This document shows positions 14,948 to 23,528 of a stretch of DNA of 27,548 nt, piece by piece. The stretch's first letter is position 1. Each line of letters opens with the position of its first letter. Made by a program: the position numbers and the translations under genes. Source of the stretch: UBA7477 sp045602925 (lineage in GTDB: Bacteria; Bacillota; Clostridia; Oscillospirales; Ruminococcaceae); the NCBI GenBank assembly GCA_045602925.1, contig JAZSCN010000001.1, forward strand, positions 1 through 27,548, in the 5' to 3' direction. The notes under the pieces are model-generated. The model was not told the origin of the DNA and made no database searches. It saw nothing but the letters and a program-made list of their open reading frames with translations.

Positions 14948-14972
14948 TGCGTCATTATGTATTTTTGACGTA
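14948..14972 (+). promoter_or_regulatory. hairpin at the 5' end of the pilus operon leader
   Basis: TGCGTCA (14948-14954) and TGACGTA (14966-14972) pair over 7 bases with one G-U, loop of 11 bases, followed by GCTTTTATTTT. It sits within a few bases of the predicted transcription start. It could stabilise the mRNA or act as a weak attenuator. Confidence 0.45.
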
Positions 14973-15019
14973 GCTTTTATTTTGGCAAAGAACTATTATG
15001 GAGGTGTAACTAGAAAGAA

Positions 15020-16207
15020 ATGAAGAAGTTTGTTTATACTGCAAAGGATACATCCGGCAAGACCATAAAGGGTTCGATGGAGGCTGAAACCAGAGAAGAG
15101 GTTAACGCGAAAATCTACGACCAAGGTTGGTTCCCGGTAAAGGTCACTGCGGATTTGGGCAAGGGCATAAGCGGCATGCACAAATTCTCAACAAAAGAAC
15201 TTTCTTTCTGCTGTCGACAGCTGTCGGCAATGATGTCTTCCGGTCTTACAATCGTTAAGGCTTTGGACATTCTTTACAAGCAAATGGATAAGAAGGACGC
15301 TCAGCAAACATGGCTCGACGTCTACGAAAGCGTACAGAAGGGTGCAACCCTCACAGAAGCTTTGCAGGAAAAGGACGGCGCATTCCCTGAATTCTTTATC
15401 AGTATGATTGGTGCCGGTGAATCCTCAGGTACACTCGATACCGTTATGGCAAGACTTCAGGACCACTACGCTAAGGAAAATAAAACATCCAATAAGATCA
15501 AGGGTGCTATGACATACCCAATCGTACTCGCAGTACTTTGTGTAGTAATGGTAATCGGTATGTTTACATTGATTCTCCCTAACTTTAGAGATATGGGTAG
15601 CGAGGAAGACATGAGTGTGTTGACAAAGGCACTGTTCGCATTCAGTGACTTTGTTATCGAAAAATGGTGGCTTCTCTTAATCATCGTTGCAGTAATCGTG
15701 TTCGCTATCATCTACGGTCTTAAGATTAAGTCAGTCAGACTTAAGTTTGACGAGCTGAAGCTTAAAATGCCAAAGGTCGGCGGCCTTATCAAGATTATCT
15801 ATACAGGTCGTTTTGCAAGAACTATGTCATCCCTGTACTCATCAGGTATCCCAATGGTTGAATGCCTCGAGCGTTCATCAAAGATACTCGGTAACTCATA
15901 TGTCGACGAAGCATTCGTTCAGATTATCGATGAAGTAAAGCAGGGCCAACCACTTTCAACATCTATCCAGAAGACAGAAGTATTCGACGCAATGTTCTGT
16001 TCAATCGTATACGTTGGTGAAGAGTCAGGTGCTCTCGACGAAATTCTTTCTAAGACAGCTGACTACTACGAAGAAGAATCCGACTCAGCTATCGAGCGTC
16101 TCGTAGGCCTCATGGAACCACTTATGATTGTTATCATGGGTGCTGCAATCGGCCTTTGTCTCGCAGGTATCTTCCCACTCCTGTATACAGGTCTGGACGT
16201 TGAATAA
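15020..16207 (+). CDS. pilC: PilC, type IV pilus inner-membrane platform protein
   Basis: The ATG at 15020 follows GGAGGTG (15001-15007). The 395-residue length fits PilC. The N-terminus (KKFVYTAKDTSGKTIKGSMEA) is the usual short first domain, then come two T2SSF repeats with the paired motifs GAGESSGTLD (131-140) and VGEESGALD (332-340). Membrane helices are at about 165-187, 214-234 and 366-390. PilC is the platform that PilB and PilT act on to insert or remove pilin subunits. Here it starts the operon, followed by the alignment-complex genes. Codon use looks strongly biased (AAG, ATC and GAA dominate), suggesting high expression. Confidence 0.97.
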   Translation: MKKFVYTAKDTSGKTIKGSMEAETREEVNAKIYDQGWFPVKVTADLGKGISGMHKFSTKELSFCCRQLSAMMSSGLTIVKALDILYKQMDKKDAQQTWLDVYESVQKGATLTEALQEKDGAFPEFFISMIGAGESSGTLDTVMARLQDHYAKENKTSNKIKGAMTYPIVLAVLCVVMVIGMFTLILPNFRDMGSEEDMSVLTKALFAFSDFVIEKWWLLLIIVAVIVFAIIYGLKIKSVRLKFDELKLKMPKVGGLIKIIYTGRFARTMSSLYSSGIPMVECLERSSKILGNSYVDEAFVQIIDEVKQGQPLSTSIQKTEVFDAMFCSIVYVGEESGALDEILSKTADYYEEESDSAIERLVGLMEPLMIVIMGAAIGLCLAGIFPLLYTGLDVE

Positions 16208-16241
16208 AAGTTCTTAAATATTATAGAGAGGTGAATGTAAA

Positions 16242-17864
16242 ATGCTATCATTTGATATATCTGATAGAAAAATTTATGCCGTAAAGGGCGATAATGTCGG
16301 CGGAAAAATCAAAATCGAACGTTCATGCGAAATTGATATTCCTGCAGATATGATCGTCAGCGGTGAAGTAGTAAACCTTACAGGTGTAAGTGACGTAATC
16401 CTTACAAAGATTCGTCAGGAGAGTATGTTCGATAAGAATGCTGTTGTAACATTCTCATCAAGCAACATCGTGTTTAAGGAACTCGTAATTCCAAAGGCAA
16501 AGCCAGACCAGTTCCTTTCAATGGTACAGAACCAGATGGTTCACGAAATGGGTATCACAAATGACTTCAGTATCTCATATACTATCGTTGGTGAAGCTGG
16601 CCCAGAAAACCCAGGCGCAATGAAGGTTCTCGCAACAGCTTGTCCATTCGCAATCGTAGAAAGCTATAGAAAGCTCTTCAGCATTATGAATATCAGCCTT
16701 AAGAGCGCTAATATCAGCTGTAACTCAATCTCAAGAATCGTTATATCCGACAAGGCTAACGCAAATAGAATGCCACTTCTCGTTGTGCAGCTCGACCCTA
16801 ACTTCCTCGGAATGACACTCTTCGAGAACGGCCAGATGGCTTTCGCAAGATACGTACCAATCGCTGAAGAAGATTACGATTCTGATGACTACATCATCGA
16901 AGCAGTAACAGAAAACATCTTCAGAATGACCCAGTTTAATAAGGCAAGAGGCGGCCCGGGTATCAGAAACGTTATCCTCTATGGCCAGATCGATGACTAC
17001 ATTAAGTACGCTGACGAGCTCGCTAAGATGGATGTCTCAGTTTCAATCCTCCCTGTACCTTCCCAGATTACAGGTTACGAAAACTTCGAGTTTACCCTCT
17101 TCGCTAATGCAATCGGTGCCCTCTATAAGAGAAATAAGCTCACAGAACGTATCAACCTCATCGAAGTTGACTCCTCAACAGGACGTTCAAGCGGCGCAAA
17201 TAAGCAGTTCTTTATGTATCTGCTCGGCGGTATCGCAATCGTTGCTGTACTTGTTGCAGCAGGAAAGTTCGCACTCAGTGCTTGGAACAACTCCGTACAG
17301 GACGATATTAAGGACGTAAACAAGAAGATTGCTCAGGCACAGCAGGAAATTGCTGAAAGTGCAAAGTACGAAATCATGCTCTCAAAGCTCGAAAAGTACT
17401 ATACATCAGCTGACTATGCTAACAAGGCATTTAACTCACTCCCACTTCTTAGCCTTGAAACATACGAGCAGATTGCAACTCTCGCAATTGAAAACGGCGC
17501 AATCGTTGATACATATACAAAGACAGGTTTCGGTGACTTCTCTTATAACATCAACGGTACAATCACAATCGGTAACGTTAAGTTCACATCCGAAGAAGAT
17601 ATGACAAACTTCGTAAAGGCAGTTGCAGAAAGCGATTACTTCTATAAGTATACATTTACAGGATTTAATACAGAAGAACCTGTAATAGGCAACGAAGAAA
17701 ACAATAATAATCCTGATGGCGAAACCAATCCGGATGAAAATCAGGAACTCACTGAAGAAACCGAACTCGTATACATCCTTCCAGAAATGACCTTGACACT
17801 CAAGGAAGGCGACTACGAAGAAATGATGGCAGCAAAGAATAAACCTGCTGCTCAGGCTAATTAA
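16242..17864 (+). CDS. pilM: PilM-PilN fusion, type IV pilus alignment complex protein
   Basis: The ATG at 16242 follows GAGAGGTG. The 540-residue protein joins two functions usually on separate chains. Residues about 1-300 have the actin-like PilM layout (LSFDISDRKIYAVKG at the start, then VVTFSSSNIVFKELVIP, LLVVQLDPNFLGMTLF and NVILYGQIDDY). Next come RINLIEVD (303-310), matching the INLL-type peptide by which PilN docks on PilM, one membrane helix (about 323-345), a coiled coil (about 350-388), and a ferredoxin-like PilN domain (about 395-520). An acidic Asn-rich linker at about 483-507 interrupts the last strands. PilM is cytoplasmic and PilN projects outward, and this topology is kept. 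PilO follows directly. Confidence 0.85.
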   Translation: MLSFDISDRKIYAVKGDNVGGKIKIERSCEIDIPADMIVSGEVVNLTGVSDVILTKIRQESMFDKNAVVTFSSSNIVFKELVIPKAKPDQFLSMVQNQMVHEMGITNDFSISYTIVGEAGPENPGAMKVLATACPFAIVESYRKLFSIMNISLKSANISCNSISRIVISDKANANRMPLLVVQLDPNFLGMTLFENGQMAFARYVPIAEEDYDSDDYIIEAVTENIFRMTQFNKARGGPGIRNVILYGQIDDYIKYADELAKMDVSVSILPVPSQITGYENFEFTLFANAIGALYKRNKLTERINLIEVDSSTGRSSGANKQFFMYLLGGIAIVAVLVAAGKFALSAWNNSVQDDIKDVNKKIAQAQQEIAESAKYEIMLSKLEKYYTSADYANKAFNSLPLLSLETYEQIATLAIENGAIVDTYTKTGFGDFSYNINGTITIGNVKFTSEEDMTNFVKAVAESDYFYKYTFTGFNTEEPVIGNEENNNNPDGETNPDENQELTEETELVYILPEMTLTLKEGDYEEMMAAKNKPAAQAN

Positions 17865-17882
17865 GAAAGGAGCTGACGCATA

Positions 17883-18638
17883 ATGAATTTAACACAGAAG
17901 GATAAAATTACTCTGTCGATACTTGCAATTGTGCTCGCACTCTTTATAGGAGTATGGTTCATTCTTAAGCCAGCTTGGCAGGAAGTACAGGAAAGCAAGA
18001 AGGATTATAACGAGCTCAGAAAGGATTATACTGCGCTCGAATCACAGGTAAAGCAGATTGATACCGTAAAGCAGGGTATCCAGACAAAATATGACGAGTG
18101 TATAAAGCTCGCTGAACCATTCTATGACGACGCAACTGACTATGCTCTCCAGGATGAAGTATATAATCAGCTCGAAAGCGTTGGCATCACAGTAACATCT
18201 AACACAGTATCACATGGCATTAAGCTTCTCTCTGCTTACAGATATAAGGAAACATTCCTCGATATCCCAAGCAGCGAGTATGCAGATATCAACCCTGATG
18301 TAGAAACAAACAACGGTATTCCAGCAATAGCACCACAGACAGTAGGATGCTATACATTTAATATCGAGTTTAAGGATGCAGATAAGGATAAGATATTTGA
18401 ATTTGTAGAGAACCTTAAGACATATGACCATAAAACAATGGTCGTAACAAGCCTCTCATTCGAAGTTAACGAGTTCGACGTTGACGAGGAAGATGAAGAA
18501 GATGAGGATACAAATCCAGAAGATTCAAACAACGAGAACAATAACGCTCCTCAGCCTGAGGAAGTTGAACTCGGAACAGGCAAGATTTCTCTCGAGCTCT
18601 ACTATATGATGACTCCAGAGAAGCCAATCTTGGATTAA
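17883..18638 (+). CDS. pilO: PilO-like type IV pilus alignment protein
   Basis: The ATG at 17883 follows GAAAGGAG (about 17865-17872), 18 bases after the PilMN stop. The 251-residue product has one N-terminal membrane helix (about 10-28), a coiled coil (about 32-72) and an alpha/beta domain (about 85-200), the usual PilO layout. An acidic low-complexity stretch (about 199-228, DVDEEDEEDEDTNPED then Asn/Pro/Glu) lies before the final strand KISLELYYMM. PilO pairs with PilN to couple the cytoplasmic machinery to the wall zone. Family assignment rests on topology and gene order, because PilO sequences diverge widely. No PilP or PilQ follows, as expected without an outer membrane. Confidence 0.82.
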   Translation: MNLTQKDKITLSILAIVLALFIGVWFILKPAWQEVQESKKDYNELRKDYTALESQVKQIDTVKQGIQTKYDECIKLAEPFYDDATDYALQDEVYNQLESVGITVTSNTVSHGIKLLSAYRYKETFLDIPSSEYADINPDVETNNGIPAIAPQTVGCYTFNIEFKDADKDKIFEFVENLKTYDHKTMVVTSLSFEVNEFDVDEEDEEDEDTNPEDSNNENNNAPQPEEVELGTGKISLELYYMMTPEKPILD

Positions 18639-18729
18639 TCTATTTTTACGATGGGTGAAGGCGAGAAATTGCTTTCACCATATCGTGTTTATGGTAAAGG
18701 TTCAAAAATCATCAGAAAGGATGGTATAT

Positions 18730-21036
18730 ATGGCAAACCTAAAAGCTAATCGAAAGAATAACCAAGGCGCAACACTGCTTACAGTTATAACCGTATCTTG
18801 TTTTGCAGCGATTCTTATAGCAGCAGTTTTGGGATTTGTAGCTCGTGCACATAGAAATGCGTACCATAACTATAGCTCAGAACAAGCCTACTATATCGCA
18901 ACCTCTGCCCTCGGTAGTATCCATGACTATCTGGAGAAGGACGGTTCTGACTATACAACCCTGCTCAATATGGCAGCAGCAAATAGCGGCTCCGGCTCTG
19001 AAGGCGTTGTAAAGCTCGGCGACTTGGATATGGATGACATAATCCCTGGCGGTGAATGTACAGTAAGCGTCAAGTACATGGGCACAGCGTATATCAAAGT
19101 GTCAGTAACAGGTAAGTGTAACGGACAGGAGAAGACAGTTAATGCCTACTACACCGTAACTCAGAATTCTGTTCCTGCTGAAATTGATAACGCTATCTAC
19201 GCAAGCAATAATATTACATTTGCTCTCTCAGCAACAAACGCAGGTGCTATTACATCTAACGGCGCCTACGAAACTTCCAATAACTCACAGTCTAACGGTT
19301 CTATCATAACCGATGGCGACTTCCTCGTAAAGACAGCTTATACCTGGACAGATGACCCTGACGGATGCGGAAGCTTTATCGTTGTAGGTGGAAACTTCCT
19401 CAACGACAATAGCGGCACAACCTTCTACCCAGGCTATTCTAAGGTATTAACACAGAATGCTTCTGAGTTTATCTCTGTCGAGGGTGGATTTATGCCAAGA
19501 CAGAGTATGTCAGTTGGTACAAACGAAAAGGTAATGGACATCTATGCTAATACCGTGTATCTCGGTGGTGTAAAGGCTACTAATACCCATTATAAGTCTG
19601 GCTACCAAGGTCCAAACTCAATGTCACTCACAATGTATGGCAATATGTATTGCTATAAGTATGAGGACGCTGCAAACCCATTGTATGACCATACCGATGA
19701 CGGCGACTTTATCGTTAATAACGACGCTACATCTATGACCCTTACAGGTGACCTCTATGTAGAAGGCGATATCGTAAATACTTCTAACCACGCTATTAGA
19801 ATTAACGGTACCCTCTACCTCTCAGAAACTTCTAGCATTACCACTCCTGCAGGTAAACCAATTATCTGTGAAGCAGTTAGCTGTTCAAACAATACCCCAG
19901 GTAATGTAATATCACTTATCAATAATGGTAAGATTAAAATCCCTAAGTCTTCCGGCGCAGAGGTGTACTATACAGCAGCTGAAATTCAGGCTCTTGCAAA
20001 TAGTACAAACGCAGCTGACCAGGAAACTATTGCAAATATCGTTAAGACAGACGGTATCGTTCACGTATCAGCAACCAGCAGAAACTATAAGCCTTCTACT
20101 GACTACGAAGACTATAAGCGTGATTACGAAAGCACAAAGGATTTCGTTGAAGGTAATAATACAGTTAAGAACCTCTATAACTCTGCTCTCGGTTCAACTG
20201 CTAATGCTATCACAAACTTCACAGCTGGCGCATATGAAGACACAAACCTTGGTCTTACGTTCAATTATGTAGTAAATAAGAGCTATTGCTACATCGGACC
20301 TGCTCACTTCGAGTCAATAAGGGGTAAGAATATCCTTGTCGATATGACAAAGTTCACCGGCGATAGTGTTATCGTAATCGACTGTGGCAATGAGTCTCGT
20401 ACACTCGAAAGCGTTAACCTTATTATCAAGAATGGTGTAAAGAATAATCAAGGTGTATTAACTCAAAATCCTGAGGGCTTCTGCTATATCATCGTTAGAT
20501 ATGATAATGATGATGATACAACTAACACACTTAACTTCAAGTGGGTTAATATCTACGACTATTGTACATATCAGAACGTTGTAGTGGGTGGTAAGGCTAT
20601 CAACCTCACAAGCTATCCTGGTGCTGATGATACAATCGTAAATAATATCCATAATGCAAAGGTATATACACCTAACCTCGTAAGAAATTACCTTATGGTT
20701 CAGGAAGGCGATAAGATTGCGTTCACACAGAACTCTAACGAATACATGATGGAAGCTATCCTCTATGCTCCTGGCGTTAATGTCGATGACGCAGGTAATG
20801 GTAGCAACCAGCATTACTATCTGTTTGATGCTTCTGCACCTGAAACTGTTTCTAAGTTTGGTTCAACCGGTGAAAAGAGAGTAATGTTCCTCGGTGCTAT
20901 GATTTGTGAATCGTTCAAAAGTGAAAGCAATACCTTCGCAGTAGCATTCTCTGCTCCTGCACCGGGCTCCGGCGTAGGTTCATCCGGCTCAGTAAATCAG
21001 ACAGAGGTTAAGTTTAGCCACTACGAATCTAGATAA
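18730..21036 (+). CDS. very large PilX-like pilus assembly/minor pilin protein
   Basis: The frame is open from 18655 (GTG), but the ATG at 18730 follows AGAAAGGA at good spacing and puts the hydrophobic segment near the N-terminus; ATG 18721 is an alternative. The 768-residue product begins with a short basic region, then GATLLTVITVSCFAAILIAA, a pilin-like helix (about 14-39) followed by EQAYYIATSALGSIHDYL, as in PilX N-termini. It lacks the Glu at +5 of classical prepilins. The rest is Asn/Thr/Gly-rich and strand-rich, with stretches such as GDLYVEGDIVNTSNHAIRIN and GTLYLSETSSI that suggest a beta-solenoid. PilX is usually about 200 residues. It probably sits in the tip complex. Confidence 0.8.
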   Translation: MANLKANRKNNQGATLLTVITVSCFAAILIAAVLGFVARAHRNAYHNYSSEQAYYIATSALGSIHDYLEKDGSDYTTLLNMAAANSGSGSEGVVKLGDLDMDDIIPGGECTVSVKYMGTAYIKVSVTGKCNGQEKTVNAYYTVTQNSVPAEIDNAIYASNNITFALSATNAGAITSNGAYETSNNSQSNGSIITDGDFLVKTAYTWTDDPDGCGSFIVVGGNFLNDNSGTTFYPGYSKVLTQNASEFISVEGGFMPRQSMSVGTNEKVMDIYANTVYLGGVKATNTHYKSGYQGPNSMSLTMYGNMYCYKYEDAANPLYDHTDDGDFIVNNDATSMTLTGDLYVEGDIVNTSNHAIRINGTLYLSETSSITTPAGKPIICEAVSCSNNTPGNVISLINNGKIKIPKSSGAEVYYTAAEIQALANSTNAADQETIANIVKTDGIVHVSATSRNYKPSTDYEDYKRDYESTKDFVEGNNTVKNLYNSALGSTANAITNFTAGAYEDTNLGLTFNYVVNKSYCYIGPAHFESIRGKNILVDMTKFTGDSVIVIDCGNESRTLESVNLIIKNGVKNNQGVLTQNPEGFCYIIVRYDNDDDTTNTLNFKWVNIYDYCTYQNVVVGGKAINLTSYPGADDTIVNNIHNAKVYTPNLVRNYLMVQEGDKIAFTQNSNEYMMEAILYAPGVNVDDAGNGSNQHYYLFDASAPETVSKFGSTGEKRVMFLGAMICESFKSESNTFAVAFSAPAPGSGVGSSGSVNQTEVKFSHYESR

Positions 21037-21050
21037 AGGAGGAGAATCTT

Positions 21051-21476
21051 ATGAAATTCTTTTCAAAGCTTAAAAATAAATTGAATAAGAACAACGAGGG
21101 CCTTACTCTCGTAGAGGTTCTCGTCTCCGTTACTCTGTTTGCAATTATGGCAGGTATGATTATGGCTGCTGCAAACTTCTCAATTCGCACACAGGGCGAA
21201 ACTGAAAGATGGAATGACCAGACCGGTATGCAGTCTACATACCTCTCACAGTATCGTTCTAAGCCGGTTGTAGACCCAGCAGGTGATCCTACAGCTATCG
21301 AGTTCACCGGCGGTGGAACAAAGTATGAGCTTAAAATAGTAGTAGGCTCAGATGTCCACGCAACAGGTGCTCAGGTTTCTGTATATGACGTAAATACCCA
21401 GTATAAATTGAATGCAGACGGTGAAGCTATCGCAGCAAACGAAGAGGTTAACCTTCGATTCTTCAGAGTAGATTAA
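21051..21476 (+). CDS. prepilin-like minor pilin (141 aa)
   Basis: The ATG at 21051 follows AAAGGAGGAG (21035-21044), 14 bases after the PilX-like stop. The leader is 17 residues and basic (MKFFSKLKNKLNKNNEG), cut after Gly17. The mature protein begins LTLVEVLVSVTLFAIMAG, with Glu22 at +5, so it is a true type IV prepilin with Leu instead of Phe/Met at +1. The remainder is a small strand-rich domain with YELKIVVGSDVHATGAQVSV. It resembles PilV or GspI-type minor pilins and probably takes part in the tip complex that primes assembly. The next prepilin gene starts 11 bases downstream. Confidence 0.9.
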   Translation: MKFFSKLKNKLNKNNEGLTLVEVLVSVTLFAIMAGMIMAAANFSIRTQGETERWNDQTGMQSTYLSQYRSKPVVDPAGDPTAIEFTGGGTKYELKIVVGSDVHATGAQVSVYDVNTQYKLNADGEAIAANEEVNLRFFRVD

Positions 21477-21487
21477 GGAGGTATAGC

Positions 21488-23401
21488 ATGGATAATATTA
21501 ATGTAAAAAAGAAAAATAATAATGCCGGCTTTACCCTCGTCGAGCTTATCGTGGTAATGGCCCTTATGGGTATTATCTTTGGTGCGATTTTAAACTTTAT
21601 CGAGCCAACCTCTGAGCTCTATGCAACAACAAATGCATATCTTAATCAGGAAGAAGCCGTGACCTCTATTAACACTGTCCTCAGTGATGACCTTATGTAT
21701 GCTACAGACGTGTGCGTTTTCACAGGTACAGCTGACGTAGATTGGACAGATTCCCAGGTTAATCTCGCTGCATATCTTGTTAATTATGCTGCAGTTCAGA
21801 CTGGCGGTCAAGCCGTAACCTATAACAACTGTATCGTTTTGGATAACAAATCAGTTAGAGACGATACAAGTAGTGCTAGTGCTAAGGGAGCTACAGGCTC
21901 AATCAGAAAGTATGCACTTACTGCTTATAATCCAACTACAGCTGTCAATACAGATAGATATGTCTATACAGATGTAACTACAGACGCATCACTTACAAGT
22001 GGTGATAAGCTATTCACAAACTACTTCGCTCTCGAAGACCTGGGCTTTATGGATGACTATAAGTTCTTCTTCACTGTAGAAGGCCCAACAAGCTCTCAGG
22101 AGCAGGTTCTCAAGATTAAGACAGACGTTTATTCTCCAACATATAATTCAAGTTCAGCTGATTATGAGTTTGTAGAGAAGAACTTCTCATCTGAGAATAC
22201 AATCGAATTTGTTAATATCAATTCAGGTGCAGCAACAAGTAACTGTGACCTTGACTCAAGTGATAGTAATACTTCTTATATCTTGATTTTCTATAACAGA
22301 AGAGCTAAGATTCCTGAGGAAACTATCAACCTTACATTCAAGTGCCATACACTTAAGCCAAATGCTGAAGAGGGATATCAGGAAATTTGCTCGTTTACTG
22401 CTCCTTCAGGCTCTAATATTACTCAGACTATAATCGACATGTCTGAATCACTCAATACAATCGAGCCTACTAGTGATACACACGTTTACTATAGTACAGG
22501 TATGTATTCTACAATTCCGAATGACCCGTTCATCGAAGGTAAAACATACTATGACCTTATAAACACACCTGGTTCAGGTGGTATCATTAACCTCTATGCA
22601 GTTTATAAGCAGGAAGCAAAGAGTGCTGTTACTTATACTGTAAATATCTATAATGACTCGCAGAAAACCACACTAGATCAGTGGATTAACGTACCATACG
22701 GTGGCTCGGTCAGCTTAACAGCTAGCGTTCCTTCTGGATATGACGGTGCGTACTACGCATATTGTGGTACAACTCTCGAGGCAGACCTCTCCAATATCAA
22801 GAACGATACAGACATCTATCTCTATTATTTCAATAAGTATAATGTAAAATTCGTTCTCGAAAACGGAACTTCATATAAGGGCGGCGCGTTCGATATGGCA
22901 GGCGTCCCTGAGGGTACTTTGATTGTTGAACCTGTAGGCTTCCTCGAGCCGGTAATCGATCTAGAAAACTCTAAGCAGTATTCTTACGAATTATTGGCAA
23001 GTGATGTGTTCACAACACCTATTACAGGTAATACAACCTACATAATTAAGGAAACTGTAATAGAAATAGTTCAGCCTGAATCAGGACTTATCGGCGTAGA
23101 TAACGGTGGATGGGACCCTAAAATCCATCCCATCTTGCTCAAAAATGAAACTGATGCAGAAATCACAGAAGCAGTAATCACAATCAAGTTCGATACTAAC
23201 GTATCTTCACTATCGTTTACCGGATGTCCAGAAGCATATAAACTTATTTCTCACTCCGGCGATACCATTGAGATTAAATTCAAGAAGGTTAGTGCCGGCT
23301 GGTGGGTTACACTTAGCCCTCACAGCTCAACAGAAAGCCTTGTAATCAACTTATCAAATAATGCTAGTATTACTGAGATTAAATGCGAAGTAATATCATA
23401 A
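21488..23401 (+). CDS. large modular minor pilin / probable tip adhesin (637 aa)
   Basis: The ATG at 21488 follows AAGGAGG (about 21475-21481). The leader is 14 residues, cut after Gly14, and the mature N-terminus FTLVELIVVMALMGIIFGA has Glu at +5, so it is a prepilin of PilW or GspJ-like character. After the first pilin-like domain (to about residue 260) come modules that look like Ig/InlB repeats (TINLTFKCHTLKPNAEEGYQ, then INLYAVYK, then TYTVNIYNDSQKTTLDQWIN with VPYGGSVSLTA), and a last beta-sandwich-like region (about 530-637, with WWVTLSPHSSTESLVINL). Minor pilins are usually under 250 residues. Added modules suggest adhesion at the tip, but no ligand can be read. Confidence 0.88.
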   Translation: MDNINVKKKNNNAGFTLVELIVVMALMGIIFGAILNFIEPTSELYATTNAYLNQEEAVTSINTVLSDDLMYATDVCVFTGTADVDWTDSQVNLAAYLVNYAAVQTGGQAVTYNNCIVLDNKSVRDDTSSASAKGATGSIRKYALTAYNPTTAVNTDRYVYTDVTTDASLTSGDKLFTNYFALEDLGFMDDYKFFFTVEGPTSSQEQVLKIKTDVYSPTYNSSSADYEFVEKNFSSENTIEFVNINSGAATSNCDLDSSDSNTSYILIFYNRRAKIPEETINLTFKCHTLKPNAEEGYQEICSFTAPSGSNITQTIIDMSESLNTIEPTSDTHVYYSTGMYSTIPNDPFIEGKTYYDLINTPGSGGIINLYAVYKQEAKSAVTYTVNIYNDSQKTTLDQWINVPYGGSVSLTASVPSGYDGAYYAYCGTTLEADLSNIKNDTDIYLYYFNKYNVKFVLENGTSYKGGAFDMAGVPEGTLIVEPVGFLEPVIDLENSKQYSYELLASDVFTTPITGNTTYIIKETVIEIVQPESGLIGVDNGGWDPKIHPILLKNETDAEITEAVITIKFDTNVSSLSFTGCPEAYKLISHSGDTIEIKFKKVSAGWWVTLSPHSSTESLVINLSNNASITEIKCEVIS

Positions 23402-23419
23402 CGATTATTATGTAATTTA

Positions 23420-23461
23420 AGTAGAGTATCTGCTCCCGCTTCGGTGGGAGTAGGTACTACT
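23420..23461 (+). terminator. UUCG-tetraloop hairpin after the minor pilin gene
   Basis: CTCCCGC (23433-23439) and GTGGGAG (23444-23450) close a TTCG loop, and the outer flanks (AGTAGAGTATC and GGTACTACT) can extend the stem imperfectly. No T-run follows, so it may protect the mRNA 3' end or work with the next hairpin, not as a classical terminator. Confidence 0.5.
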
Positions 23462-23483
23462 CTTAAAGGATATAATTAAAACA

Positions 23484-23509
23484 AAAATCCCCGCCCGAAA
23501 GGGCAGGGA
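23484..23509 (-). terminator. terminator for pilD (minus strand), possibly bidirectional
   Basis: On the minus strand the stem CCCTGCCC and GGGCGGGG, loop TTTC, carries one G-U pair and is followed by ATTTTTGTTTT. On the plus strand the same stem has one C-A mismatch and a weak T-run. Confidence 0.82.
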
Positions 23510-23528
23510 AGCTTTTGTGTATTTGGGC

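Noticed and set aside
14940..15019. Possible c-di-GMP riboswitch before pilC
   Set aside because: I looked for the GEMM-I features (tetraloop receptor and GGGACGCAAAGCC-like core) and the class II core. Neither is present, and the leader is too short for either class.
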